64,000 nt of DNA from contig MDYQ01000163.1 of assembly GCA_003024175.1 (NCBI GenBank), forward strand, positions 1-64,000, in the 5' to 3' direction. Made by a program: the position numbers and the translations under genes. Every line of letters starts with the position of its first letter. Positions within the stretch are counted from its first letter, which is position 1. The notes below the pieces were generated by a model. That model was given only the letters and a program-made list of their open reading frames with translations, did no database searches and was not told the DNA's origin. This DNA is from Planoprotostelium fungivorum (Eukaryota; Evosea; Variosea; Cavosteliida; Cavosteliaceae). Shown here one piece after another: positions 23,184 to 33,580 of the stretch.

Positions 23184-23208
23184 TTTTTCGCATCTCAGCA
23201 TTATTGTG
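23184..23208. promoter_or_regulatory. 25-base divergent start region
   Basis: Only 25 bases separate the ATG pair of the LRR gene (minus, 23183) from the ATG pair of ALG10 (plus, 23209). Both genes open with two consecutive Met codons. Core promoter elements of each gene must therefore lie inside the other gene, or the true starts differ. Confidence 0.6.
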
Positions 23209-25218
23209 ATGATGAGATCGTCAGGCGACAAATCGGTGCATGGATATACAATCTATCTCTGCGTCATCGCTTTGATCGGATTATCGTTGTGGTTGGCACA
23301 GAAAGTCAATCATGTCGCGCCGAACCCATACATGGTGAGAAGATGAAACGATAGTGCTGAATAACACGTATATCAGGACGAACCGTTTCACGTTCCTCAG
23401 ACGCAGAGATACTGTTCGAATAATTTAGAATGGGATCCAAAGATCACAACCTTTCCTGGATTGTGAGTCGATGTCTCTTATTCTCCTTCTCAAACGTCTC
23501 AGATACGTGGTCGCCGTCGCCTATGCCAAATTATTGCAGTTGTCTCCCGTGGCCATCATGGATGGTGACACGTGCTCATCTATACCTCTTCTGAGAAGTC
23601 TAAACATATTCTTCGCCGCGGGAAACCTCATCCTCCTCTACAAGTGACCATCTATTCCATCCATCGTCATCGACATCATCATATCGTGATCTACCCTAAA
23701 CCCACGATCACATCTGACACCATCAGAATCCTCTCGAAATTGTATCCAGAAGAAAACCGTTCTCTCCTCTCCCTCAAGGCCCTCACTCTCATCGCCTTCC
23801 CCATCCACTTCTTCTACATCTTCCTCTTCTACACCGACTGCGGCTCCACCTTCTTTCTTCTCCTGGCCTATCTCTCTCTGCTGAACGGCAGGACGAACTC
23901 CGCCGCCGTGGTGAGTGTCTCAACATCATCATCATGGATCATGTGAACGGAGATGATGTCTTAGAGGAGGTCTCTGATATCAACAGTGGGGAGCCGTTGC
24001 GATTTCCTTTCGTCAGACCAACATCATCTGGGACGCATTTTTCGTCGCCGGACAACTGCTCCATCGATTTAGCTTGGAGACTGGAGAGACCACTTCACAG
24101 CGTGAGAGCGGTTTTTTTCGCCGATGGAGGCTGAACGACTCAGCCGTCACCGTCAAGCTTTTCTCCTTCCTGACGTGGGCGTTGCGAAAATCTCATCTCA
24201 TCGTGATGAAGTACTGGGCTCACGTTCTCTTGGCCGCATTTTTCGTCCTTTTCGTCATCTACAACGATGGAATCGTCGTGGGTGAGTTGGATAATCCACG
24301 GTATTGCGTGTGACTTCATCATCAGGAGACAGATCAGCTCATGCTCCTGTCATTCACACCAGCCAACTCTTGTATTTCATTGGATTTTCCACCTTTTTTC
24401 TGTCGTTCGATTTACGCACGGTTACGCCGCACACCGTATCATCTTTTTTCCGCGATTTTTTTCGTCAGGTGAGATCCAAGAAATTTCGGCGGGAGATTCA
24501 AATTTCAAACAGTTAAAATCGCCGAGAGGTTTCATCACGATCGTATCATGCACCCTACTCTGTCTCTACACCATACACAGATACAGGTGAGAGAAATTTC
24601 CGAGAAAACGTTGACCCCGCTCCAGCCCAGCCCACCCCTATCTGTTAGCTGACAACCGACATTACACATTTTACTTGTGGAAGAATGTCTATGCCAGAAA
24701 CTTTTGGACCAAGTATGCTCTGTTACCCGCTTATGCATTGTCTTTCTATCTACTGTGGAACGCACTGCGTGAGATTTCTTCATCAGAAACGACACCTTCA
24801 CTTCATCACATCATCTTGATCATCGTCTATAACGTCATCGTCTTTTGCTTCAATATCGTAATTCCATCTCAACATTATCGTGATCATCATCATCTCAACA
24901 TCCGATCATCTTGCGTCTTGCATCATCTCATCTCGATGTTGATCGCGATCAGGAAAGAGGCAGAGTGCTCTGTGGTGCCTCTTCTTCTTCTTCTTCACCG
25001 CAGCCACCCTGGTACCTGCTCTGCTGCTCGAGTTCCGTTACTTTCTCGTTCCCTTCTTTTTCATCGCACTTCACATGAGAGACTCTATCAGAGGAAATAT
25101 CTTGGGCACGATGTGTCAATTGGCCTTCTACATGATGATCAACGGCATCACGTTCTATCTCTTTTTCACGAAGCCTTTTGTGTGGCCAAACGGAGAGACA
25201 CAACGATTTATGTGGTAA
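23209..25218 (+). CDS. ALG10: dolichyl-phosphate-glucose alpha-1,2-glucosyltransferase ALG10
   Basis: ER membrane enzyme that adds the terminal glucose to the lipid-linked oligosaccharide for N-glycosylation. Multi-helix protein with family marks: PNPYMDEPFHVPQTQRYC with the catalytic-loop Asp and Glu/His cluster, EWDPKITTFPGLYVV, a hydrophobic series (IPLLRSLNIFFAAGNLILLY, FPIHFFYIFLFYTDCGSTFF), RQTNIIWDAFFVAGQ, SAHAPVIHTSQLLYF, and HYLLADNRHYTFYLWKNVYA near the C terminus. The last exon ends NGETQRFMW. About nine introns. The length of about 450 residues is normal for ALG10. Confidence 0.93.
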
Positions 25219-25529
25219 AGAAGATGGAAGATGGTATATGATGGCAACATCACCAGTTTTGTAATGAAGGAATCGTTAAAAGATGTGCATCCCTCTTCGC
25301 TATCATTCACACGAATTCAGTTCGATTGTATAGAGCTGAGCGTCTTTCAGTGTTTCTGTTGATTGATTGAATGAAAACACCAAAGACGTCGTGTTCTAAG
25401 CAAGATTTCGTTTGGCAGTAATTAATGGAAAACTGGTGGAAAATTGGTCAAGATACGAGGGCTCAGATCGGCCGATCCATCACAATCACAACACACACTT
25501 ACACGCAACTCACTTTATTTATTCGAACG

Positions 25530-26416
25530 ATGCCCGTATTACAGAAGATCAAGTCTCTCGTCCACAAGGACAAGAAGAGCGTTCATCACGAAAATGAACA
25601 ACAGCCCATCCAGCCTCTGACTCACGAATTAGAGGCAGAACAACTCAGCCGAGAGGGAGATCTCTTTACACCAGTCATGAAGACTGTAGAGGCTGAGCCA
25701 GTCTTCCTCCGACGTGAAACCACCGCTGAGGCAGCCACCGTGTTACCTGTAAGAGAAGTAGAGGCCACCATTTTGAGCAAGGAGCCCACCACCTACGAGA
25801 AGGTCGAGAAGCCAACTGTCATCGTTGAGCATATCCACCCAGTCGAGAAGGAAGAGATCCAGGTCAGTGTTTATCCACGTCGAGTCCTCTGACGGAAGCG
25901 CAGCCCGTTATCTACCGAGAGAGAGAACAGCTGGACGTGATGCAAGTCACACAGCTTTTACACGAGACAGAGATCCGGCCGACTATCGTAGAGAGGAGAG
26001 AGCTGGCACCCAAAGTCAGAGCTCCCGTCGTCGAGAAGGCCACCATCGAAGAGAACGTCATACTTCCTTCCATCCAAAGAGATGCAACCCTCCGAACCCA
26101 ACACGTGCACGAGCCCATCGTGAATGAGATCATCAAGAAGACCGTCATCGAAGAGATCACGCCCGTTTTGAACCGTGAAATCATCTCTCCCACAGTCCTT
26201 CAACAGGTGATGGACATTGCATCATCTCGACGTCGACTCACGACCGAACAGACACAACCCATCTATGAGAAGATCATCGAGGCGCCCGTCGTTGTCAGAG
26301 AAGTCAGGCAGGTGAAGGACCTCGGTGTTAGATATGAAGGTGGAAGCTGTCCAGACTTCATCCAATTGGGAAGCACGGCGGGAAGATCACTCGTGATGGC
26401 CGAACCTTCGCTATAA
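25530..26416 (+). CDS. unrecognised charged Val/Glu-rich protein
   Basis: I do not recognise the family with certainty. About 265 residues from three exons, introns near 25862 and 26207. The start is MPVLQKIKSLVHKDKK. The body is built from short imperfect repeats with the pattern (T/P)VIxE.(I/V)xPVxxxE, such as PTVIVEHIHPVEKEEIQ, PTIVERRELAPKVRAP, NEIIKKTVIEEITPV and QPIYEKIIEAPVVVREV. No signal peptide or membrane helix is seen. Such repeats suggest an extended, perhaps membrane- or filament-associated stress protein, but that is a guess. An open frame runs upstream to 25425. I chose 25530 because the repeats begin just after it. Confidence 0.7.
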
Positions 26417-26655
26417 GAGATAAAAGTCTTATTTATTCGATTTGTCGTTCGCAGATCAGTGTGACGTACAGCGTGAGAGAGTGACTGTTGCAGTGTGTGG
26501 TCTTCATCGCGAACCATTGATATAGATGTGTATTGTTCTGTGGTGTTCGACAGAGCTCATCTTGATCCACAGAGCTCACTTGTAAAGAAAAGTTAAAAAT
26601 AAAATAAATTGAGAGCCAGGCATATTCGTGAACACCACACCGGAGAGCGCCGAAC

Positions 26656-29273
26656 ATGCAGGGCGAGGATGTCATTACAGAGGATGTATTGATTCCATAT
26701 CGAGCTGCCTCTCTCACGGAACTGCTCAGCCATTTCCCTGAGCCACCACAAAGCCCATCGGCTGCTCGAACCTCGAGCCCTCTATCGGCGTCTGTGGACG
26801 AGGGGAAGAAATGGGACTCTTCACCAGATAGAGTAGGTTTATAGGATTCTCACATGTTACATCCGTATATGATATGATTTATTTGGCTCACTGGTCCAAC
26901 ACTATCTGAGAGAAGATAACATTCGATTCGTCTCTTACTCTTATCAGCCTTCTATGTTCTCCAAATTTAAGAAGAAGACGGGTCATTTGTTCGATAGCAC
27001 GGGAGGGAAGAAGATGTCCTCTCCTCTCATGACCAAACCAAGATCAGAATCTGATTACGGACGTGCTTCACCGGAGTTGGTTGTCACTGATACTACGAGC
27101 CCAGCGACGGCGACGAGCAGCGAAAACCAACTGAGACAGGTTCGTGTCTTCACCGCCATCATCTCGCACGTCTGACACACGATTTACATCGCACAGGTCA
27201 AATCGGTAGAGAACATGGATAGGCCCAATCGCCCTACTTCCAGTAGTTCTCTCCCCTCCGTATTTCGAACCAGGGAATCATTCGATTCAGGTGATGTGTG
27301 CATCTCTTCCATCTGAATGTTCGATCTGTATCTGTATCATCCACCATCACCCTCATTCGCACCTTCAACATCAGACACACTGAAGAGATACAGGCAGTTC
27401 TTTGGAAGAGACGAATCAATGGCAGGCTAAGACACCATCGGTCCGCAGCTCTGTGTCACCTCTCGGACAATCAAACAACATCGCCGAAGTGAGTCTTCCC
27501 GCCAAAATTCGACGAAACCGATTGACTCCCATCCAGTTGACAAAAGCCACGGAGGAGAACAACTTTGATCTGTTACAGAAGTAAGTCTTGATTCTCATCT
27601 CATCGATCATCACGAACGATTCACACGTGAACGAAACGTCATGACAACAACAAAATCTAAATCCATCGAATACCCTCTGATACCTCTTCAGAGCCTTCCG
27701 CGGACAGTTGACATCTTCAGAAGAAGAAGAGGAAGTGGAAAATATTTTAAAAGAATTACCCAACGGTGAACTCAACACCACACTCGGTCGACTGCACACC
27801 ACGACCGATCCCAGTGAGTCTAATTTCCCGGAATTTTCCATCTACAACGAGACCGATACGACTCAGTCGCCAGTCCAAAGGTACCGAGGGACAATAAGGG
27901 CGGGAAGAAATTAGTCGATCTATCTCGTTTACGACAAGATCTGAAGTCTTCCCCCACAATCAAGGTGAAGCGATCGCACTTCACCCTTCTTATTCTCCTG
28001 CAGCTGTCGACGGTTGTATTTGATTTCGGAAAAATAGAGAAAATCGGACAACGGCTGACGAACGAATTGTTACTGACCAACACTGGGAAGGACAAGGCCA
28101 AGTTCAAGTTCAAAGGGGGTGGGTGAGACGAGTGAAATGTCGGTGAAATTTCGTCAGGATCTAGCTTGGGACAGTACGACATCAGCTTCGAACCTTCTGA
28201 GGGAGAGATCAAGAAGGTGAACATCCATCTACAACGCACATTCATCTACAACGCACATTCATCTACAACGCATACGTCACCATCTACAACGCACATCCAT
28301 CTACAATGCACATCCATCTACAATGCACATCCATCTACAACGCTAACTCCGTACAGAAAGGATCACAGAATCTGTGGGTCACCATCGTCCCTAAAGTAGA
28401 AGCCGATCTCAATGCAGTCTGTTACGTCGAAGTAGAGAACGGCATGACCTACTACTTTGTACTCAGGGCCAATCGTGATAGAAAATTATTCGGCAGCCCG
28501 ATCGATACGTTGGAGACAGTCGACGAACTCGGTGAGTTTTCATCGAGTTCTATGGACTGTCAGATGACGTGGGCAGGTCTGGTGGTGCCGGTGGTGCTGG
28601 TGGAGCTGAAGGAGATGCTGCTGAAGAACATTTCGAGCCAGACTCAGCCACAATTGTTCTCCAACGATGTAGATTCAAATGAATTGGCGGGGGCAAAGAA
28701 GGAGTTATACAGAGGAAACAATTGGAACAAAAATCCACACGTGGCAGCTCGTCTGTTGAAGGTGGGATTTTATTTCATTTTATTGTATTTTGTACTTGGC
28801 TGAATCGAGTGATAGATGTGGTTTGAAGAGCTACCGGTGAGGGTGATGGATGCCATACCGTCTTCTGTTCTGGCAGACAGCTCAGATGGAACGAAAGCTT
28901 GTCAGTTCATCCACAAACAACTTCCCGAACCTAACCACGCCATCATCTCATGGTCAGCTGTTCTTCATCATCGTCACATCATATCATCACATCATCATAT
29001 CATCACATCATCATATCATCACATCAGCATATCATCACATCAGCATATCATCACATCATCAATCATCGTAACATCGTCTCAACATGTCGATGAAGAACGT
29101 TGACACTATCACGTAGGTTGGTGAATCTACTGATCGACTTGCGAGACATGAATGGGAGAGACAGCAGCATCTGTGGGGGATGGGGTAAGGTACTCACGAC
29201 GGAAGCCGAGGAGAGTTGCAATCAGTTCATCCAGCACATGGTCGAAGGAGGAAAGATAGAACCTTCGACTTAA
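26656..29273 (+). CDS. ASH - RhoGAP-like protein lacking the arginine finger
   Basis: Second OCRL-type ASH-RhoGAP module in the window. The N-terminal half is Ser/Pro rich (MQGEDVITEDVLIPYRAAS, later SMFSKFKKKTGHLF) with an acidic helix (SEEEEEVENILKELPNGEL). The ASH sandwich follows: STVVFDFGKIEKIGQRL, LLLTNTGKDKAKFKFKG, YDISFEPSEGEIKK, LWVTIVPKVEADLNA. The GAP fold is VPVVLVELKEMLLKN, HVAARLLKMWFEELPVRVMD and WLVNLLIDLRDMNG. At the arginine-finger position the sequence reads PQLFSNDVDS, with no Arg, as in OCRL. The protein ends QHMVEGGKIEPST. It probably binds rather than activates Rho-family GTPases. The join FDSGSSLEETN near 27400 is fixed by phase. The ASH intron 28217-28356 is expanded by seven copies of CATCTACAA(C/T)G. 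Confidence 0.75.
28226..28342 (+). repeat. seven-copy CATCTACAACG array in an intron
   Basis: Seven copies of CATCTACAACG or CATCTACAATG spaced 15-20 bases, separated by CACAT/CACATTC. The array fills almost the whole of a 140-base intron (28217-28356), whereas neighbouring introns are 40-60 bases. Confidence 0.92.
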
Positions 29274-30947
29274 ACTCTTGTACATCAGCGTTGTCCTCTA
29301 TATCATCGTCTGAAGAAGCTGTGCGAGTGAACACTGTAGTAAGGACGATGAACATGATGTTCACAAGGCGACTCGTGCTCCTTTGAGACAGACGGAACTT
29401 TCGAACCAGCATTCATCACCGCGAAGGGTGGCATCGACCGATCCCCTCATCTCATCTTCTCACAGATCAACGAAAAAAACAAGATTTGTGTGAATCCTCT
29501 ACCAGAATAAATCACTGTTCATTGGTTTTGCATTTCTGTACGTAAAGAAGTTGTATACACGACCTGTGAGATCTGATGCCATCGACGAGTGATTCAAACT
29601 TGGCTATCATCCTCTTGATTGCGAGCTCACCTGAGACAGAAAGTTTAGATCAAGTGATATCTTGTTCCAGGATAAGCATCAGAGTCTCAGAAAGAGATCC
29701 CATCCCATCTGAATGAGCCATCAGTATCGCAATGCACCATAGGTCTGCCTTCAAAGACAAGAGGCAAACCGGGCGGAACGCCCGGTCACGTGACTGTAGA
29801 ATCATCATCTCTGTGAATCATTACGGTTGTTAACGTCATTTTCACGTTTAGATGCGGAGAAAGGAGGATTGTAACGGTCAGTGATTCCGGCAAATCATTT
29901 TCTGCTCAGCACGCAAAGGAGCAAGCCAACAACAGCTTCACGGCCACAACAATCATGGAACATCCTCACTTGGATCTCGACTGAGACACAAGTCGTAACG
30001 GCCGAATGCACTCTTCCACAAGATCTCTTCTGATCAACAACACATGGGCTTCCATCCTCTTTGGAACCTCACTGGGATCCCTCCAAGAGCCAACTTCTTC
30101 TTTGCCCCACCGACTGAGACAAGATCAACACTCGAAACTTCCATATGGGCAACACAACACCCAAGAGGACCCTCACAAGTGCACGAGAGAAGACAAGAAC
30201 GTGTCCCCAGCCACCTCCAACGACCAAGTCAAACGACAGTGATCACAAGTAGCGTCTGCTCTCCTTTCGAGGATGATCACACACTGTTGTCCCTGATTTG
30301 GCGATGTGAGGTGACGATGCTGCTATCAGGAGTCAGACCGACAACCGACGGATGATGTGCGGCCAGTATGCTTTCGGGCAGAAGACCGTTTGTCATTGCA
30401 TCGACCGCACAGATGATGATACACGAAAGTGATTGAATCTGGCCGGAGTGGAGCAACCCTTTCGAGGGTCTCTACGATGAAGGCAGGCGAGTGTCTGACG
30501 AGGCTGTGGTGTACGGAGTATGGCCGTACCCAGCCCAGATAGAGCATCGGCGTTCCTGCTCCTTCTGATTGAGCCGTGAGACGATCACAAACACACACTG
30601 CATACGATGATGACGACTTTGAATAAATGAACTGCGTCGGATCTGTTTTCCTTCATGTTGTCTTTCTTGTTCTCTTTCCGTCTCAACTTTGTGAATTCAC
30701 GAGACTACTGACACCAACCTATACAAACGATCGAGGGAGACGTGCATCTGTACGAATGAAGCTTTCGATAGAGTTGAACCTGGAAGATGAGTCCACACAT
30801 CGATGTGGTTGCCTCTCCTTCTTGGCGAATCGATCTATAAGATGCAGGCCTCCCGCTAATTTTCATGGAACAGTTTGTCGGATCTTGTCAAAACGCGAAT
30901 CTAACCCTTTCCTGCATTTTCACAACAGCGCCCATCCGATCAAGAAG
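29274..30947. other. 1.67-kb gap without a recognised gene
   Basis: Short open frames on both strands (for example 30006-30242 plus and 30326-30598 minus) have no family pattern, no hydrophobic or repeat structure, and no matching splice joins. At 29769-29788 there is a perfect GC-rich hairpin, ACCGGGCG-GAA-CGCCCGGT. The right end must hold the promoter and probably a 5' untranslated exon of the TMEM151-like gene, since a good acceptor lies at 30929. Confidence 0.4.
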
Positions 30948-32385
30948 ATGAGGGAAGATGGGGAAACAGAAGCTCTCATTTCTACAAATGAACCGACCTC
31001 TCCCTCTTATCAGACACAGAAGGTGATGATTGTACATCGAAGGACATTCATCGGATCCGATCTGACGATAGTTCAACAGATCACTTCGGACGATGTGAGC
31101 GTCGATATTCAAACTGTAGGATGGAAGACTGGAAAGAAGAGCCGCAGCTGTCATTTCAGTGTCCTCCTCGTTACCCTCCTCTTCTTTGGAGCTATTGCGG
31201 GTATCATCGTTGCCTTCATCATCGCTCCCGTGAGAAGCCTCTCTTTCGAATCGTATCATCTCATTCCGATTCAGTCAGACTCGTGGATCCCAAAGATCCC
31301 TCCCATCGTCGCGTCCGTCATTCTCTTCATCATCTATTGGACCATGGTTTTGACAGCGGAGACATACAACTACCTGAAGAACTTTGTCCATACCGATGGG
31401 TTCTTCCATCACATTCAAACGATGAAGGTGACACCTCCCACCCTAGTCTTTCGTTGCGAATGTTATCACTACGAGACAAGGACCGTATACGGTGAGACCT
31501 CGTGACATCATTCTACTTCATCTCGACCATATGATTGATGGGCGGACACAGGCACAGAATCGTACACAGATTCCAATGGTCGCTCTCAAACTAGACGTAC
31601 CACTCGCACAGAGACTGTCAAGGTTCGATATCATGATGAAAAGGATCTAATCATCCTCACAGGTCGTCAGCTTCAGAGACAGCGAAGAGTTCCGTTATTC
31701 TCATTATGATGATCGCTCCGGTGACCTCAGCGATGGTGTTGCGAGATTCAACATCGTTCGAGTAGAGATGACCCAGGGCTGGGTGGCAGGAGACAATTAC
31801 ACCCAAAACGTGAGAACGTCTAAAACACGAGATGATGTTCTACATCTCATGTCTATGATGTGATCTTGCATCTCATCCATCTCAGGAATATTTGGGGCAG
31901 AAGAACCATTTCATCTGCAGAAACCAAGGAAGAGACACACACTTTAGCCAATGGGATGACTTTGGCACTCCGGGTTTCAGATCCAACATGATGTGTGCAT
32001 TAGACCCCACCAACATCCCAAAGTGATCTCATCATCCACCATCCGTCATCTCATCTCCCACAGGATGTTGAGCTCGACCTGGTATATCCTGTTCTCTCTC
32101 TTCTTCCTCACTTGGATCTACCGCATCTGGTTCGATCGCGTCAGCGTCTCCGCTCGATTCCACTTTGTCAAAGCCATCTACAGGCAGCCCATAGTTCAAA
32201 CGGTCACTACGTATGTGACTGTGGTGTCACCTGTTCTATCCCCTGTGGTTCAACACGTTCAACCTCAAGTCATCGTACCGATCGCCAGCCAGCCGATCAT
32301 GCCGGAACCGAGTGCTCCAGCAGAGACGGTGACTCTGGATGGGCCGGAGCAGCAGTCGGCCCTGCCCCCTCAGTATAGATCATGA
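30948..32385 (+). CDS. TMEM151-like membrane protein
   Basis: Polytopic membrane protein of unknown role. The acidic N terminus (MREDGETEALISTNE) and a basic patch (TGKKSRSCHF) precede two helices (SVLLVTLLFFGAIAGIIVAF; PPIVASVILFIIYWTMVLT). The hallmark FRCECYHYETRTVYG is followed by a Thr/Arg stretch (RTTRTETVK) and VVSFRDSEEFRYSHYDDRSG, the pattern I associate with TMEM151. A further soluble block (FICRNQGRDTHFSQWDDFG) leads to a last helix (STWYILFSLFFLTWIYRIWF). The tail is Pro/Val rich. Five or six introns. An open frame runs upstream past 30948 to 30627. I take MREDGE as the start because an acceptor-like site sits just before it. Confidence 0.6.
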
Positions 32386-32539
32386 TGGAACCATGATGAT
32401 TCGAATAGATGCTGAAACCACGTGATCCCACTGTTTGATGTGATGAATTTGGCATCATCGCGATGAATGTTACGATAACATATGCATGATAGAGTAGGAC
32501 ACGTTCAGAAGCAATGTCATATATTTACATGTTCCAAGA

Positions 32540-32725
32540 TCATCGAAGTGCATTCCTCTGATTCATCAACCCGAAGGTGAATGTATGGTTCAGGTCCGTC
32601 CATAACTTTGTCATGAATCCTCCACTCTTCTCACTCAATCGAGGGGCGGCGGAATCATCTTCTATCACTCTCGATCGCATCGGGCTGCGAGGTAATCGGG
32701 GTTGGTGAGGTCTATAGCGGTCCAT
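32540..32725 (-). CDS. hypothetical 61-residue basic protein
   Basis: Single open frame MDRYRPHQPRLPRSPMRSRV... ending FTFGLMNQRNALR. Arg/Pro rich at first, then FMTKLWTDLNHTFTFG. No family is recognised. A GTG-led extension reaches 32788, but the ATG at 32725 is the first Met. It is convergent with the TMEM151-like gene. Confidence 0.35.
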   Translation of the reverse strand: MDRYRPHQPRLPRSPMRSRVIEDDSAAPRLSEKSGGFMTKLWTDLNHTFTFGLMNQRNALR

Positions 32726-33580
32726 GTTACTGGTTCGTCGTTCGTGCGTGTGTCGTTGAGTGTTGTGTCTTGTGACCTTCACCTGCATTCAAGGGTGAGA
32801 TAGGATCTGCTTTCTCTCAGTATTCACGAAGTCGTCCTCGAAAATTGGCCGAAATTTGGGACCGAACACGGGAGCTGCCATCGGCCAACACTTTACGCTT
32901 ACAAATCCATCAAAAATAGTGATATGAACGTGCATAGCATCATGTTGGTTCTGATTCATAGATGCTATCCTGTGAGAAGTAGTCTGGATGGAACGTGTGA
33001 GGCGTGTAGAAGCTGAGAGTCACGCCGTAGACGTCGGAATGGAGTCCGGGTGGTGTGCATTTTGATAATCTGCGAAGTCGCGTGAGTCGACTTATAAGTG
33101 GATCAAAATGGAAGATTGGGGCACTACTCGATATAGGGGAGGGGTGTCAGCTCTCCCAGAAGGATAGACAGATACGTGGACATCGAGAGGACATGGCGCT
33201 GCAGAACATCATCAAAACGATTCAAGTTTAACGTCTTTATCTCTCATCCCATGACGAAATCGTCTTGACAGTCGATCTAGGAGACCCTTGTCAATAAGCG
33301 AGCGTCATAATCGCATGCGTGAGCGATCGATCGGTGTCATTCTCCTACAAGAATTACCAACTTGCAAGACTCAGACTGGTGAGGAGTCCTACAACATCGC
33401 ATCAAGGAGATTACTCTCTCGTCGTTGAATACAACACTTCATAAACAGGTCTTGAAGTGTGGTGTATATGGCAAACTATCACGGAATTGGAAGAAAATAC
33501 GTATACGTTCTGCAGTGTAGAACCAGATGCAGAACATTATCAAAACGAGTGGAGTCTAATCTCTTTATCTCTCATCCCAT
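32726..33580. other. gap with a duplicated 3'-flank segment
   Basis: No gene recognised. A segment at 33201-33251 (GCAGAACATCATCAAAACGA ... TTTATCTCTCATCCCA) matches 33529-33579, which directly abuts the stop codon of the polysaccharide lyase gene. One copy is the lyase 3' flank, and the other is a duplicate about 328 bases further out. Confidence 0.6.

Noticed and set aside
27402-27584. Separate 60-codon gene MEETNQWQAK...
   Set aside because: The same codons are an internal exon of the ASH-RhoGAP gene when the acceptor before GCAGTTCTTTG is used.
29227-29412. 61-codon minus-strand frame with signal-like start (MLVRKFRLSQRSTSRLVNIM)
   Set aside because: It overlaps the last exon of the RhoGAP gene in antisense and has no continuation.
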